From the NCBI GenBank assembly GCA_945897725.1, contig CAMDFR010000001.1, positions 186,001 through 250,000 of the forward strand: 64,000 nucleotides of DNA. Direction: 5' to 3'. Every line of letters starts with the position of its first letter. Position 1 is the stretch's first letter. Of the stretch, positions 37,150-45,762 are shown one piece after another. The stretch is from Chitinophaga pinensis (GTDB lineage: Bacteria > Bacteroidota > Bacteroidia > Chitinophagales > CAMDFR01). Below the pieces are notes generated by a model that did no database searches, was not told where the DNA came from, and saw only the letters and a program-made list of their open reading frames with translations. A program made the translations under genes and the position numbers.

Positions 37150-37195
37150 TGAGATTACAATCGTTTGAAGCTCTTTTTTCTACAGGCTTTTGAAA

Positions 37196-38428
37196 TTACA
37201 AATCTAATGTACGAAGTTTTTTCGCTCGCCAATATGTTACCGAGACAACAGCTATAGTCATACATCCACCAAACACAATAGAAGGAACCAATCCTAAGAG
37301 GCGGGCTGCTGTACCACTCTCCATCATTCCTATTTCGTTACTACTTCCAATAAAAATTTTATTCACAGCCTCAATACGTCCACGCATGTGATCGGGAGAA
37401 AAAAGAGGCACAATACTACTTCTTATAACAACGCTAACGCCATCAAACATGCCACTCAACATCAGAAAGAAAAAACAGAGATAAATATTGCGGCTTATGC
37501 CGAATAAAATAGTGCAGATTCCGAAACCCGCGACGCAGAACATCAATATTTTTCCAGCCCTCCATCGTGGTGGATTATACGCCAAAAAAAGAGACACAAG
37601 CACAATACCAACTGAAGGAGCGGCCCTTAGCAGACCGAATTGAAAAGCACCGACATGTAGTATTTTGTCTGCGAATGCAGGCAAGATAGCCACAGCTCCT
37701 CCAAATAAAACAGCAAACATATCTAATGCCAAGGCCGCCAAAAGAATCTCGTTCTTGAACACGAAATCGACACCAGCAAAGAGCGATACAAAAATACTTT
37801 CCTTGCTCGTTTGTTTAGGTGGATTGGGAATCTTCTCTATTTGCAATATTTTGAATAAGCCTATAATGGATAAGGCTACCACTATAAGATAAGAGTTTGC
37901 CGTACCAATACTGGCACAAAGAACACCACCTACTGCACAACCCACGATACTTGCAAAGTAGAAAGTGATGCTGCCAATAGTGGAGGCATAAACTAATTCT
38001 TCTTTTTTTACTAATTGAGGAATCAAAGCCCCCTGTGCAGGTGCTAAGAAACCTCTTGATAAGCCGGCAACAGCAATGATTGCATAGATAGGTAAGACAC
38101 CATAGTTTTTAAAAATAACTGCACCATAAAAACTAATGATTGCTAACAAAAGAGCACAAAAAAGATAGAGTAGATTTGATGCAAAAACTATTTTCTTTCG
38201 ATTGTAAAGGTCTGCAAGATGACCACCAAATAGACTCGTCGCTATGAATGGCAAGGCTTCTGCCAGTCCAACCAAGCCCAACGAAAACTCGCTTTTAGTG
38301 ATGTCGTATACTTGCCATCCAACAACGACTGCTTGTATTCCAATTCCCAATACTAAAAACAATCTAGCCATTATAAATGCTCGATAATTTTTTATCTGTA
38401 GAATTTGGAACGCTGAATTTTTCAACAA
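37196..38428 (-). CDS. MFS transporter (EntS-like exporter family)
   Basis: A 410-residue major facilitator superfamily protein with about 12 hydrophobic segments. It belongs to the MFS_3/EntS-type group: FQILQIKNYRAFIMARLF at the start and the loop motif GGHLADLYNRKKIV (motif A) near residue 70. EntS-like members export small molecules such as siderophores, but no siderophore genes are present, so the substrate is unknown. The gene lies 67 bases downstream of ridA on the same strand. Confidence 0.9.
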   Translation of the reverse strand: MLKNSAFQILQIKNYRAFIMARLFLVLGIGIQAVVVGWQVYDITKSEFSLGLVGLAEALPFIATSLFGGHLADLYNRKKIVFASNLLYLFCALLLAIISFYGAVIFKNYGVLPIYAIIAVAGLSRGFLAPAQGALIPQLVKKEELVYASTIGSITFYFASIVGCAVGGVLCASIGTANSYLIVVALSIIGLFKILQIEKIPNPPKQTSKESIFVSLFAGVDFVFKNEILLAALALDMFAVLFGGAVAILPAFADKILHVGAFQFGLLRAAPSVGIVLVSLFLAYNPPRWRAGKILMFCVAGFGICTILFGISRNIYLCFFFLMLSGMFDGVSVVIRSSIVPLFSPDHMRGRIEAVNKIFIGSSNEIGMMESGTAARLLGLVPSIVFGGCMTIAVVSVTYWRAKKLRTLDL

Positions 38429-38495
38429 AGATTATTGTATTTGAATAAGAAAAAGAGACTGGTGTGATGACCTAGAGTGAATGCCTAATGCTATT

Positions 38496-38876
38496 TCAAA
38501 CTAGGGCAATAACAGAAATTTCGACATTTACTCCTTTGGGTAATTTAGAGACCTCTACCGTTTCTCTAGCTGGGAAAGGTTCTGTAAAAAAACGACCATA
38601 GATCTCGTTGATTGTAGCAAAATTATTCATGTCAGAAATGAAGATGGTGCTCTTTAGCACATTAGAAAAATGAGTACCTGCCTCAGATAATATGGCTTCA
38701 ATATTCTTAAGGACCATTGTTGTTTCCGCTTCTATAGAATCCAAAACCAATTCACCATTGCTTGGGTCAATGGCAATTTGACCAGAAACAAAGAGTAAAT
38801 TGCCTGCTTTCACCGCTTGATTATATGGTCCAATGGGTGCTGGTGCCTTGCTGCTGTTGATTATTTCTTTTGACAT
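38496..38876 (-). CDS. ridA: RidA family enamine/imine deaminase
   Basis: RidA hydrolyses reactive 2-aminoacrylate and related enamines made by PLP enzymes such as threonine dehydratase, protecting other PLP enzymes. The 126-residue protein has the full signature: APAPIGPYNQAV at the start, LFVSGQIAIDP, and the C-terminal FPARETVEVSKLPKGVNVEI with the catalytic Arg and Glu region. A minus-strand -7 box TACTTTTG (38920-38913) would give a leader of about 32 bases. The MFS gene follows. Confidence 0.94.
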   Translation of the reverse strand: MSKEIINSSKAPAPIGPYNQAVKAGNLLFVSGQIAIDPSNGELVLDSIEAETTMVLKNIEAILSEAGTHFSNVLKSTIFISDMNNFATINEIYGRFFTEPFPARETVEVSKLPKGVNVEISVIALV

Positions 38877-38937
38877 TCTTATGGCTTTACTTGATTAATG
38901 ATTAATTTCGTGCAAAAGTAAATGTAATTAAAGAATA

Positions 38938-39627
38938 ATGAATATTTTCATCACGGGAGAAGACAGAAGATTTGAAGAGTTGAGAGATAAACTCATGAAA
39001 GACAACTTTGATATTATTAGATTTGATGATGCAGAAGAGGACATAGAAGAACTCGAAACGGCTGATGTCATTTTCGATTTAAACTTTGATGATGACGCTT
39101 CAAATCTTGCCGTTTATGCCACGCTAAAAGACAAAATTGTTTTTGTAAGTGCTGTTAAAAACTCCTTAGCTGAAGCGCTTTATCTATTGGACTCAAAATT
39201 AAAGTGCAAGCTTTTCGGCATGAATGCATTGCCCACTTTTTTGAATAGAAGTAGATGGGAAATTAGCCTACATTATAAGTTTCATAATCAAGATTTGATT
39301 GACATTACTTCCAAACTAGGAGTAGAATATGACACCGTAGAAGATCGAGTTGGGATGGTAAGCCCCAGAATTTTGTTTATGATAATCAATGAAGCATGCT
39401 ATACGCTGCAGGAAGGAACCGCTGCGGTGAACGATATTGATATAGCCATGAAGTTAGGAACGAATTATCCTTTAGGACCTTTCGAATGGTGCGATAAAAT
39501 TGGTATTAATGAAGTATTTGAAACCTTGGTTGCTATTTATGAAGACACTAAAGATGAGAGATATAAAATTTGTCCCTTGCTAAAATCTAAATACTTAAAA
39601 AACCAGCCGTTTTATAAACTAAAATGA
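38938..39627 (+). CDS. 3-hydroxyacyl-CoA dehydrogenase-like protein with degenerate NAD domain
   Basis: A 229-residue protein. The C-terminal half (about 130-225) is a 3-hydroxyacyl-CoA dehydrogenase C-terminal domain: GMVSPRILFMIINEACYTLQEG, DIDIAMKLGTNYPLGPFEWCD. The N-terminal half keeps the size and strand order of a shortened Rossmann domain but starts MNIFITGEDRRFEEL, without GxGxxG, so NAD binding and the usual beta-oxidation reaction are doubtful. Its stop overlaps the next start by 4 bases (ATGA at 39624-39627), so the two are translationally coupled. Family members of about 285 residues are longer. Confidence 0.83.
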   Translation: MNIFITGEDRRFEELRDKLMKDNFDIIRFDDAEEDIEELETADVIFDLNFDDDASNLAVYATLKDKIVFVSAVKNSLAEALYLLDSKLKCKLFGMNALPTFLNRSRWEISLHYKFHNQDLIDITSKLGVEYDTVEDRVGMVSPRILFMIINEACYTLQEGTAAVNDIDIAMKLGTNYPLGPFEWCDKIGINEVFETLVAIYEDTKDERYKICPLLKSKYLKNQPFYKLK

Positions 39628-40940
39628 TATTAATTTATACAGACAAAATCACCAACAGACTAGCATATACACTAGATACTGTATTCAAAGGAATTCTTAG
39701 AAGCGATTATAAAATAACCTCTGACAAAATTATATTCCAACATTCAGATCTTCCAAAACTTTCTTATACCAACACCCCAATTGCAGATGAGATATTTATC
39801 AAATCGAGCACCTTGCTTTTTGAAAAAGATATTGAGCCACAAACGATTCAAACAAGGGACTTAAATGGTATACGACTCATTTTTGCCCATGACTTTTTAC
39901 AATCTAACTTACCTTTTGATCCCTTTGCTGCTATTTTTTATTTAATAAGTCGATATGAAGAATATCTCCCATCAAAGAAAGATCAACATGGTAGATTTGA
40001 CGCATTGAATAGCATAGCCTACAAAGAAGGCTTCCTAGAAACACCGGTGGTTGATTATTATGCCCTATTTATTCGTCAACTATTTATTGAAAAATATCCT
40101 GAGCTTCCTTTACCAAAAAGAAAGTTTCGTTTCACGCCCACTTTTGATATCGATAATGCCTTTGCCTATTTGCATAAAGGCTTTTGGAGAGGCTTTTTTG
40201 CCATCATTAAAAATGTGCTGAGTCTTGAATTTAAGGCAATAGGGAAACGAATCAGCGTGCTGAATAGAAAACAAAAAGACCCATATGATTCATTTGAATG
40301 GATGAAAGACATTCATAAAAAATACAAATTGAGGCCTATCTTATTTTTTCTGTTGGGTGACTATGGTAAGTTTGATAAAAACATTCCGCACGACAAGGAA
40401 ATCATGAATGAATTAATTAACGACTGTTCGGGTTGGGCCGATATAGGAATCCACCCATCCTATCATACACCACTACTACCAAATAAGTTAAAAGGAGAAA
40501 TAAAACGTTTAAACTTGATCTTAAATCAGATTACCACTCGTTCTCGTCAACACTTCTTGAGATTAATGATGCCTACTGCCTATAGGAACCTACTTCAATC
40601 GAGTATTTTGGAAGACTATACCATGGGATATGCGCCATTGATTGGTTTTAGAGCAAGCACCTGTACTCCTTTTTACTTTTTTGATATTGAAAAGGATGAA
40701 AGAAGCCTATTAAAAATCCATCCCTTTTGTTTTATGGATAGCACCTTGATGTATTATATGATGAAAGATGAAAAGGTTGCTTTAGAAAAAATCACACAAT
40801 TTATTGAAGAGATTGATTATGTAGGTGGCACCTTTGTCACACTCTTTCACAATGAAACATTTGTAAAACAGGAATGGAAAAACCTGTACGAAAATATACT
40901 TAAACAAACAGCTACCCATCTTGGTGAAGAAGAAGCGTGA
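39624..40940 (+). CDS. Polysaccharide deacetylase-like protein (DUF7033 N-terminus)
   Basis: A 438-residue protein of the NodB-homology deacetylase superfamily as found in Bacteroidota surface-polysaccharide loci. The N-terminal 130 residues match the DUF7033 type (DPFAAIFYLISRYEEYLPSK). The catalytic-like part follows: FTPTFDIDNAFAYLHKG (metal Asp-Ile-Asp), IGIHPSYHT (metal His), MMPTAYRNLLQSSI and a late VTLFHNETF. No signal peptide, so it acts in the cytoplasm or on a lipid-linked intermediate. It is coupled to the genes on both sides by overlaps. Confidence 0.82.
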   Translation: MILIYTDKITNRLAYTLDTVFKGILRSDYKITSDKIIFQHSDLPKLSYTNTPIADEIFIKSSTLLFEKDIEPQTIQTRDLNGIRLIFAHDFLQSNLPFDPFAAIFYLISRYEEYLPSKKDQHGRFDALNSIAYKEGFLETPVVDYYALFIRQLFIEKYPELPLPKRKFRFTPTFDIDNAFAYLHKGFWRGFFAIIKNVLSLEFKAIGKRISVLNRKQKDPYDSFEWMKDIHKKYKLRPILFFLLGDYGKFDKNIPHDKEIMNELINDCSGWADIGIHPSYHTPLLPNKLKGEIKRLNLILNQITTRSRQHFLRLMMPTAYRNLLQSSILEDYTMGYAPLIGFRASTCTPFYFFDIEKDERSLLKIHPFCFMDSTLMYYMMKDEKVALEKITQFIEEIDYVGGTFVTLFHNETFVKQEWKNLYENILKQTATHLGEEEA

Positions 40941-41841
40941 TATTCTATTTTTGAGAAGATCAGAGATTGATAGTGTCAAATACAACAAATGCATTCGTGA
41001 GGCAAAGAATTCTTTAGCTTATGCATTTTCCTTTTATTTGGATGCTGTTTGCGACGATTGGTCTGCGTTGATACTAGGCGACTATGAGATGGTGATGCCT
41101 TTGCCTCTTCGGAAGAAGTATGGTGTTTTATATGTCTATCCTCCCTTTTTTACCCAACAACTTGGTGTTTTTTCTAGTGCAGCAATCCCTAACGATATAC
41201 TTCTTGATTTTATAAGTGATATTCCTAAAGAGGTTCAATTTATACAAACAAATTTGAACTTTGCTAACCCATGCTCTCAAAATTGTATTGAAAGAAGGAA
41301 TTTAGTTTTGTCACTTAACCAAACTTATGAAAAACTTCGAAGTGGATATTCAAAAACATTAGATAGGAATCTTAAGAAAATCCAATCAATCTCAACAAGC
41401 ATTGAATCTACAGACGATACAGCAAGATTTCTTGCTTTTTTCAAGATGCATACTTTAGCTAAAACTAAAGTGATAAAAAAAGCTGATGTTGTAAAGCTCG
41501 AAAGTTTGGTGGATGTACTTATGGCTAACAGCATTGCTAAAATATTTGTTGTAAAGGCAGGCGATGAGTGGCTTTCAGCAACATTATTCTTGATCACAAA
41601 AGATAGAATCACCAACCTTCTTGTTGCTAATTCTAATAAATATAAAGAGCTGAATAGCTCCTCCAAATTGCTTGACCATATCATAGAGTTATATGCTAAC
41701 ACGTCGTATCTGCTAGACTTTGAAGGTTCTGAAATAGAAGGTGTGGCTAAATTTTATACTTCGTTTGGGGCTGCACAACAAAACTATTTTCAGTATACTT
41801 TAAATAGATTACCTCTTCTCTTAAGATGGATAAAAGGCTAA
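40921..41841 (+). CDS. FemAB/GNAT-like acyltransferase of unknown substrate
   Basis: A 306-residue protein with a tandem-GNAT (FemAB-like) look: an N-terminal half with WSALILGDYEMVMPLPLRKKYG, YVYPPFFTQQLGVF, and a C-terminal half with KIFVVKAGDEWLSATLFLITKDR, YKELNSSSKLLDHIIELY, LDFEGSEIEGVAKFYTSFGA. Such enzymes transfer amino acids or acyl groups to peptidoglycan or polysaccharide. No ATG is available near the start; TTG 40921 or GTG 40924 must serve, overlapping the previous stop by about 20 bases. It is the third gene of a coupled operon and overlaps the convergent gene at 41838 by 4 bases. Confidence 0.78.
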   Translation: MVKKKRDILFLRRSEIDSVKYNKCIREAKNSLAYAFSFYLDAVCDDWSALILGDYEMVMPLPLRKKYGVLYVYPPFFTQQLGVFSSAAIPNDILLDFISDIPKEVQFIQTNLNFANPCSQNCIERRNLVLSLNQTYEKLRSGYSKTLDRNLKKIQSISTSIESTDDTARFLAFFKMHTLAKTKVIKKADVVKLESLVDVLMANSIAKIFVVKAGDEWLSATLFLITKDRITNLLVANSNKYKELNSSSKLLDHIIELYANTSYLLDFEGSEIEGVAKFYTSFGAAQQNYFQYTLNRLPLLLRWIKG

Positions 41842-42605
41842 TTTTTTTTCTGCGGTTTTGGTACAAAGGCACTCGTCCTTTTTTTATACGCTTGGTATTT
41901 CTCGTTCTCGTCGTATTTTTTTTCTAGCATAGGAATTCCGCTCACCTTTAGAATTAGAAACGTAATAACGATAGGTGAGACGATCGTTATAAACCATTTA
42001 CCAAAGGGAATTGCAACAAAAAAAACACCAATCCAAACGAGCACTTCGCCAAAATAATTTGGATGTCTAGAGAACTTCCACAATCCACTTTCAATAAATG
42101 TATTTGGATTTAATTCTTTTTTTCTAAAATCTCGTTTCTGCTGATCAGCAATTGCTTCGACAACAATTCCAGTCAAGGTAAAAAGCATACCCATATAAAT
42201 AACAAAAAAAAGTCTATGATCAAAAAAGGGAGCTTGGTTTATAACAATGATTGGTAGTGCAACCAACAACATGATGAATCCTTGTAGTAAATGTACTTGA
42301 AGAAAAGTACGAAGGTAAAAATTCTTTGACCACTCTTTACGCCACTTTGCATATCTGAAATCCTCTTCCTTTCCAATATTTCGCATGGCTAAAAAGAGAG
42401 ACAATCTCAATCCCCATATAGTTATGAGACAATTAAAAGCTAATTGAATTGCATGCTTATCTTTCTGTAACGAATAATTAAGCCAGGCTATACCAACGAA
42501 CCCAAGTCCCCAAAAAACATCAACAAGACCATTGTTTTTTTGCCAAATACAAACTAAATAACAAAAGATCATGTAAGCCAAAATAAAAGCAAAGCTTGTT
42601 GCCAT
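41838..42605 (-). CDS. DUF1295 / steroid-reductase-like membrane protein
   Basis: A 255-residue polytopic membrane protein of the DUF1295 family, which shares the SRD5A/isoprenylcysteine methyltransferase fold. Marks: NNGLVDVFWGLGFVGIAWL near residue 25, GLRLSLFLAMRN, RYAKWRKEW, ADQQKRDFR and the C-terminal GLWKFSRHPNYFGEVLVWIGVF, which carries the cofactor-binding residues. The reaction is unknown. The start is 11 bases after the small membrane protein gene upstream, so the two form an operon. Its last 4 bases overlap the convergent FemAB-like gene. Confidence 0.85.
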   Translation of the reverse strand: MATSFAFILAYMIFCYLVCIWQKNNGLVDVFWGLGFVGIAWLNYSLQKDKHAIQLAFNCLITIWGLRLSLFLAMRNIGKEEDFRYAKWRKEWSKNFYLRTFLQVHLLQGFIMLLVALPIIVINQAPFFDHRLFFVIYMGMLFTLTGIVVEAIADQQKRDFRKKELNPNTFIESGLWKFSRHPNYFGEVLVWIGVFFVAIPFGKWFITIVSPIVITFLILKVSGIPMLEKKYDENEKYQAYKKRTSAFVPKPQKKN

Positions 42606-42616
42606 AAGAAATCGAC

Positions 42617-43045
42617 TTAAAATTTTGTATTTAATATATGTTCATGCGCGATATACGACTTGATGCCTTTAAAATTTTTGTAGCTTATGTAATAATAAAA
42701 GTAAATCAACAATTGTGGTACAATGAGCAAGAAAGGAACAAGTTTATAGTTTAGGCATAGGTCAGTAGCATTCAATAGAACGATAAACAATACATTTATA
42801 CATCCCATCAGCAGAAGTTTAATTCTCCATGATTTGATAAAACCTTTATCGCCGCCAGAAAGAAAATGCACCGGAAGACTGATTCCATATTGAAAGGCAG
42901 AAAGTGCTAACTGAGAAATACAGAAGAACAAAAATGTGTATTGAATATTGATAGATAGAAGAAGAATGAGAAGAATAGAATTAATGAACATCAACAAACT
43001 CTGAACAAGAAATTCTATTTTTAAAAAGGCTAATGTCGTTTTCAT
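42617..43045 (-). CDS. Small four-helix membrane protein, unknown
   Basis: A 142-residue protein I do not recognise. It has four hydrophobic segments (about 9-32, 36-55, 72-92, 98-120) with short charged loops and a C-terminus rich in aromatic residues (YFYYYISYKN). No catalytic motif. It is co-transcribed with the DUF1295 protein downstream and may assist it or act in the same lipid pathway; that is inference from position only. Confidence 0.7.
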   Translation of the reverse strand: MKTTLAFLKIEFLVQSLLMFINSILLILLLSINIQYTFLFFCISQLALSAFQYGISLPVHFLSGGDKGFIKSWRIKLLLMGCINVLFIVLLNATDLCLNYKLVPFLLIVPQLLIYFYYYISYKNFKGIKSYIAHEHILNTKF

Positions 43046-43185
43046 AACGGTTAAATACTATAATTTGAAACAAAAATGACGGCAGAAAGTTTAATGTGAC
43101 AGTTCTATGACATAGAAACTTTGATATGTAAACAAAGTTAGTTAAATTTCATTTGTAATGAATTGTTTTTATTACCCTTATTCGA

Positions 43186-43920
43186 ATGATCATGAAAAAA
43201 ATTACATACCTAGTCGCTATTTTTTTACTTATGCTTGCTACCTCCTCCTTAACATCTGGCAATGAAAAATCAGAGGAGTCAACAGCAATGTCTCCAGAAA
43301 ATAATTGTTCAGGTAAATCTGCGAGATCTTCTTCCTGTGATGGTTGTCATAGTGGTTCGGGAACGGGTGGACCAATTATAATCATTTATTCTGATGGAAA
43401 AAAAAGTCCGACTGAGATGCCCATTGAACAAGGGAGAAACGACGTATTGGTGGTCGACGAATCGCTTAACAATATTGCCATAGATGCATTGAAAGCGTAT
43501 TTAGCTTCTCATCATATTCAATTGGTAGGCTCCGAAAAAAATATTGTAAAGAACGAAGAAGCATTCTACAATATTCATGGATTGCTTAGCGAGGAAATTC
43601 TAAGAAATTTACAAGTGATCAACATTGAATCTCCAATAAAACAATCTATTAGCATTAAAAATCCTTCTATATCAGGACTTAGCGTGCTTCAAACATCTAA
43701 GGATAGAATAAGTTGCCAGATAGAGATGAACATAGAAAGGCAGACAGAATTTTTATTGTTTGACATGACTGGCCAAATACTACAGCAAAATACCTCTATT
43801 TTAAGAAAAGGATCTAACAGTATTGATCTAGAGATGATTCAAGAATTGAGTGGTGGTTTTTATGTACTTCAGGTGAGAAATAGCGAAGATGCAATCTGCA
43901 CAAAACTATTGATTCCCTAG
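43186..43920 (+). CDS. Small secreted CxxCH protein with T9SS-like sorting domain
   Basis: A 244-residue exported protein. The signal peptide covers about 1-24. Soon after comes SSSCDGCHSGSGTGG near residues 48-62, which contains one CxxCH, the covalent haem-binding motif of c-type cytochromes. The middle (about 65-160) is unrecognised. The last 80 residues resemble a type A T9SS sorting domain (QTEFLLFDMTGQILQQN, GGFYVLQVRNSEDAICTKLLIP), although the usual YPNP start is missing. Related Bacteroidota proteins place the same cysteine motif before a Reeler-like domain, absent here. Haem binding is possible but unproven. The convergent yaaA gene ends 1 base away. Confidence 0.75.
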   Translation: MIMKKITYLVAIFLLMLATSSLTSGNEKSEESTAMSPENNCSGKSARSSSCDGCHSGSGTGGPIIIIYSDGKKSPTEMPIEQGRNDVLVVDESLNNIAIDALKAYLASHHIQLVGSEKNIVKNEEAFYNIHGLLSEEILRNLQVINIESPIKQSISIKNPSISGLSVLQTSKDRISCQIEMNIERQTEFLLFDMTGQILQQNTSILRKGSNSIDLEMIQELSGGFYVLQVRNSEDAICTKLLIP

Positions 43921-43921
43921 A

Positions 43922-44698
43922 TTACAATCCTTGGTCCCTGGTAAAAATCCAGCTCGTTTCATTACTTAATTTACCGTTATAAGAATAGCCTTCGTCGTTA
44001 AAAGATTTCAAATCTGCAGACTTTTCTATTTTGTTTTTAATGATATACGATGACATTAATCCCCTTGCCTTTTTTGCAAAAAAACCTATGGTTTTATATG
44101 TATCTTCTTTCTTTTCTTTGAACTCTATATTTAGCAAAGGGATGGATAACGCTTGTCGATTGACCACCTTAAAATATTCTTCAGACGCTAAATTTATCAA
44201 TGTATTTTCTTTGTGATGCTGAGTTGAAGCATTGATATAGTCGGTGACCACTTTATTCCATATCTCATATAAATTCTTCGTTCGCCCTACTTGAAGCTTG
44301 GTTCCCATTTCTAATCTATATGGTTTTAAAAGGTCGAGTGGCCTGAGATAGCCATGCAATCCTGAGAGAATGAGCAAGTGTTTTTGGGCAAATGCGAAAT
44401 CTTTTTCTTTAAAGGTCTCTGCACGAAGACCTAGATAAACATCACCTTTGAATGCCAAGATAGATTGTTTCGCATTTTCAGTATCAAAGCTTGCATCCCA
44501 ATGCTGATAACGTTCTGCATTTAGTTGCGAAAGTTGATCACTGATATCCATTAAAAGGCCAAGTTTTTTAGGAGAAAATGTTCTCAATTTTTTGATGATG
44601 ATTTCTGACGTATCCAGATGTTCAGGTATTGTATAGGTCTTGGTGATTGGCTTTGAATCGAAATCCAATGTTTTTGCGGGAGAAATAATAACGATCAT
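43922..44698 (-). CDS. yaaA: Peroxide stress protein YaaA
   Basis: YaaA (DUF328) limits intracellular free iron and DNA damage during peroxide stress; it has a DNA-binding fold. The 258-residue protein has the classic start MIVIISPAKTLDF, the LMDISDQLSQLNAERYQ segment, FKGDVYLGL, LSGLHGYLRPLDLLKPYRLEMG and the end KKARGLMSSYII. Length is normal. It starts 12 bases after asd, so the two are probably on one mRNA. Confidence 0.95.
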   Translation of the reverse strand: MIVIISPAKTLDFDSKPITKTYTIPEHLDTSEIIIKKLRTFSPKKLGLLMDISDQLSQLNAERYQHWDASFDTENAKQSILAFKGDVYLGLRAETFKEKDFAFAQKHLLILSGLHGYLRPLDLLKPYRLEMGTKLQVGRTKNLYEIWNKVVTDYINASTQHHKENTLINLASEEYFKVVNRQALSIPLLNIEFKEKKEDTYKTIGFFAKKARGLMSSYIIKNKIEKSADLKSFNDEGYSYNGKLSNETSWIFTRDQGL

Positions 44699-44710
44699 AT
44701 CTATATTACA

Positions 44711-45700
44711 TTAATGGTTGATCAACTTGTTTTTCACAATGTACTCTGCAATTTGAACTGCATTGGTAGCCGCTCCTTTTCTTAAGTTGTCGGCAACGAT
44801 CCAACAGTTTAAGGAATTCAGTTGACTTTCATCTCTACGAATCCGTCCAACAAAAACCTCATCCTTACCTTCGGCATCAATGGGCATTGGATAAACATTA
44901 TTCATAGGCTCATCTAAGACAACAACCCCTTCAGATTTAGATAGAATATCTCTTACATCTTGAAGATCGAATTCGCGTTCAAACTCTATATTTACACTCT
45001 CACTGTGGCCTCCTTTTACCGGGATTCTAACTGCTGTGGCCGTTAGTCTTAAGGAATCGGCGCCCATGATTTTTTTTGTTTCATTTACCATTTTCATTTC
45101 TTCCTTGGTGTATCCGTTTTCAAGAAATGAATCTATGTGAGGTAATGCGTTCATATCGATTACATGAGGGTAGACTTTTTTACCATCCACATTTTTACGT
45201 TCATTCATCATTTGCTTTACCGCATCTTGACCAGTTCCACTTACCGATTGATATGTTGAAACAACTACTCTAATTGCCTTATAGACTTTATGAAGTGGAT
45301 ATAAAACCATCACCATTTGGATTGTTGAACAATTTGGATTGGCAATAATTTTATCATTTTCTGTTAGGATTGCTGCATTGATTTCGGGTACTATCAATTT
45401 CTTTTGCATCCTCCATGCACTTGAATTATCAATCACCGTACATCCGACGTCAGCAAATTTTGGCGCCCATTCCAAGGAAGTATTGCCTCCTGCAGAGAAC
45501 AATGCAATATCTGGTTTTTTGCTAATACAGTCAGCCATGCTCATAATGGTATAGGCTTTGTCTTTGTACAAAACTTTCTTTCCAACAGAGTTACTAGAAG
45601 CGACCAGGAACAATTCATCAAAAACGAAATTCCTTTCTTCTAATATTCGTAACATCGTATTGCCAACTAAACCTGTTGCTCCTACAACCGCTAATTTCAT
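44711..45700 (-). CDS. asd: Aspartate-semialdehyde dehydrogenase
   Basis: It reduces aspartyl phosphate to aspartate semialdehyde with NADPH, at the branch to lysine/diaminopimelate, methionine and threonine. The 329-residue protein has the NADP loop GATGLVG at residues 7-13, the active-site cysteine C124 in ANPNCSTIQM, the YQSVSGTGQDAV segment and the catalytic His in VKGGHSES near 240. It is the bacterial type of normal length. yaaA follows in the same direction. Confidence 0.96.
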   Translation of the reverse strand: MKLAVVGATGLVGNTMLRILEERNFVFDELFLVASSNSVGKKVLYKDKAYTIMSMADCISKKPDIALFSAGGNTSLEWAPKFADVGCTVIDNSSAWRMQKKLIVPEINAAILTENDKIIANPNCSTIQMVMVLYPLHKVYKAIRVVVSTYQSVSGTGQDAVKQMMNERKNVDGKKVYPHVIDMNALPHIDSFLENGYTKEEMKMVNETKKIMGADSLRLTATAVRIPVKGGHSESVNIEFEREFDLQDVRDILSKSEGVVVLDEPMNNVYPMPIDAEGKDEVFVGRIRRDESQLNSLNCWIVADNLRKGAATNAVQIAEYIVKNKLINH

Positions 45701-45762
45701 ATTCTACAATAAATTTAGGCGAAATTAAGACATGTTATTTAACTTTACAGTAATTTCGTTAT

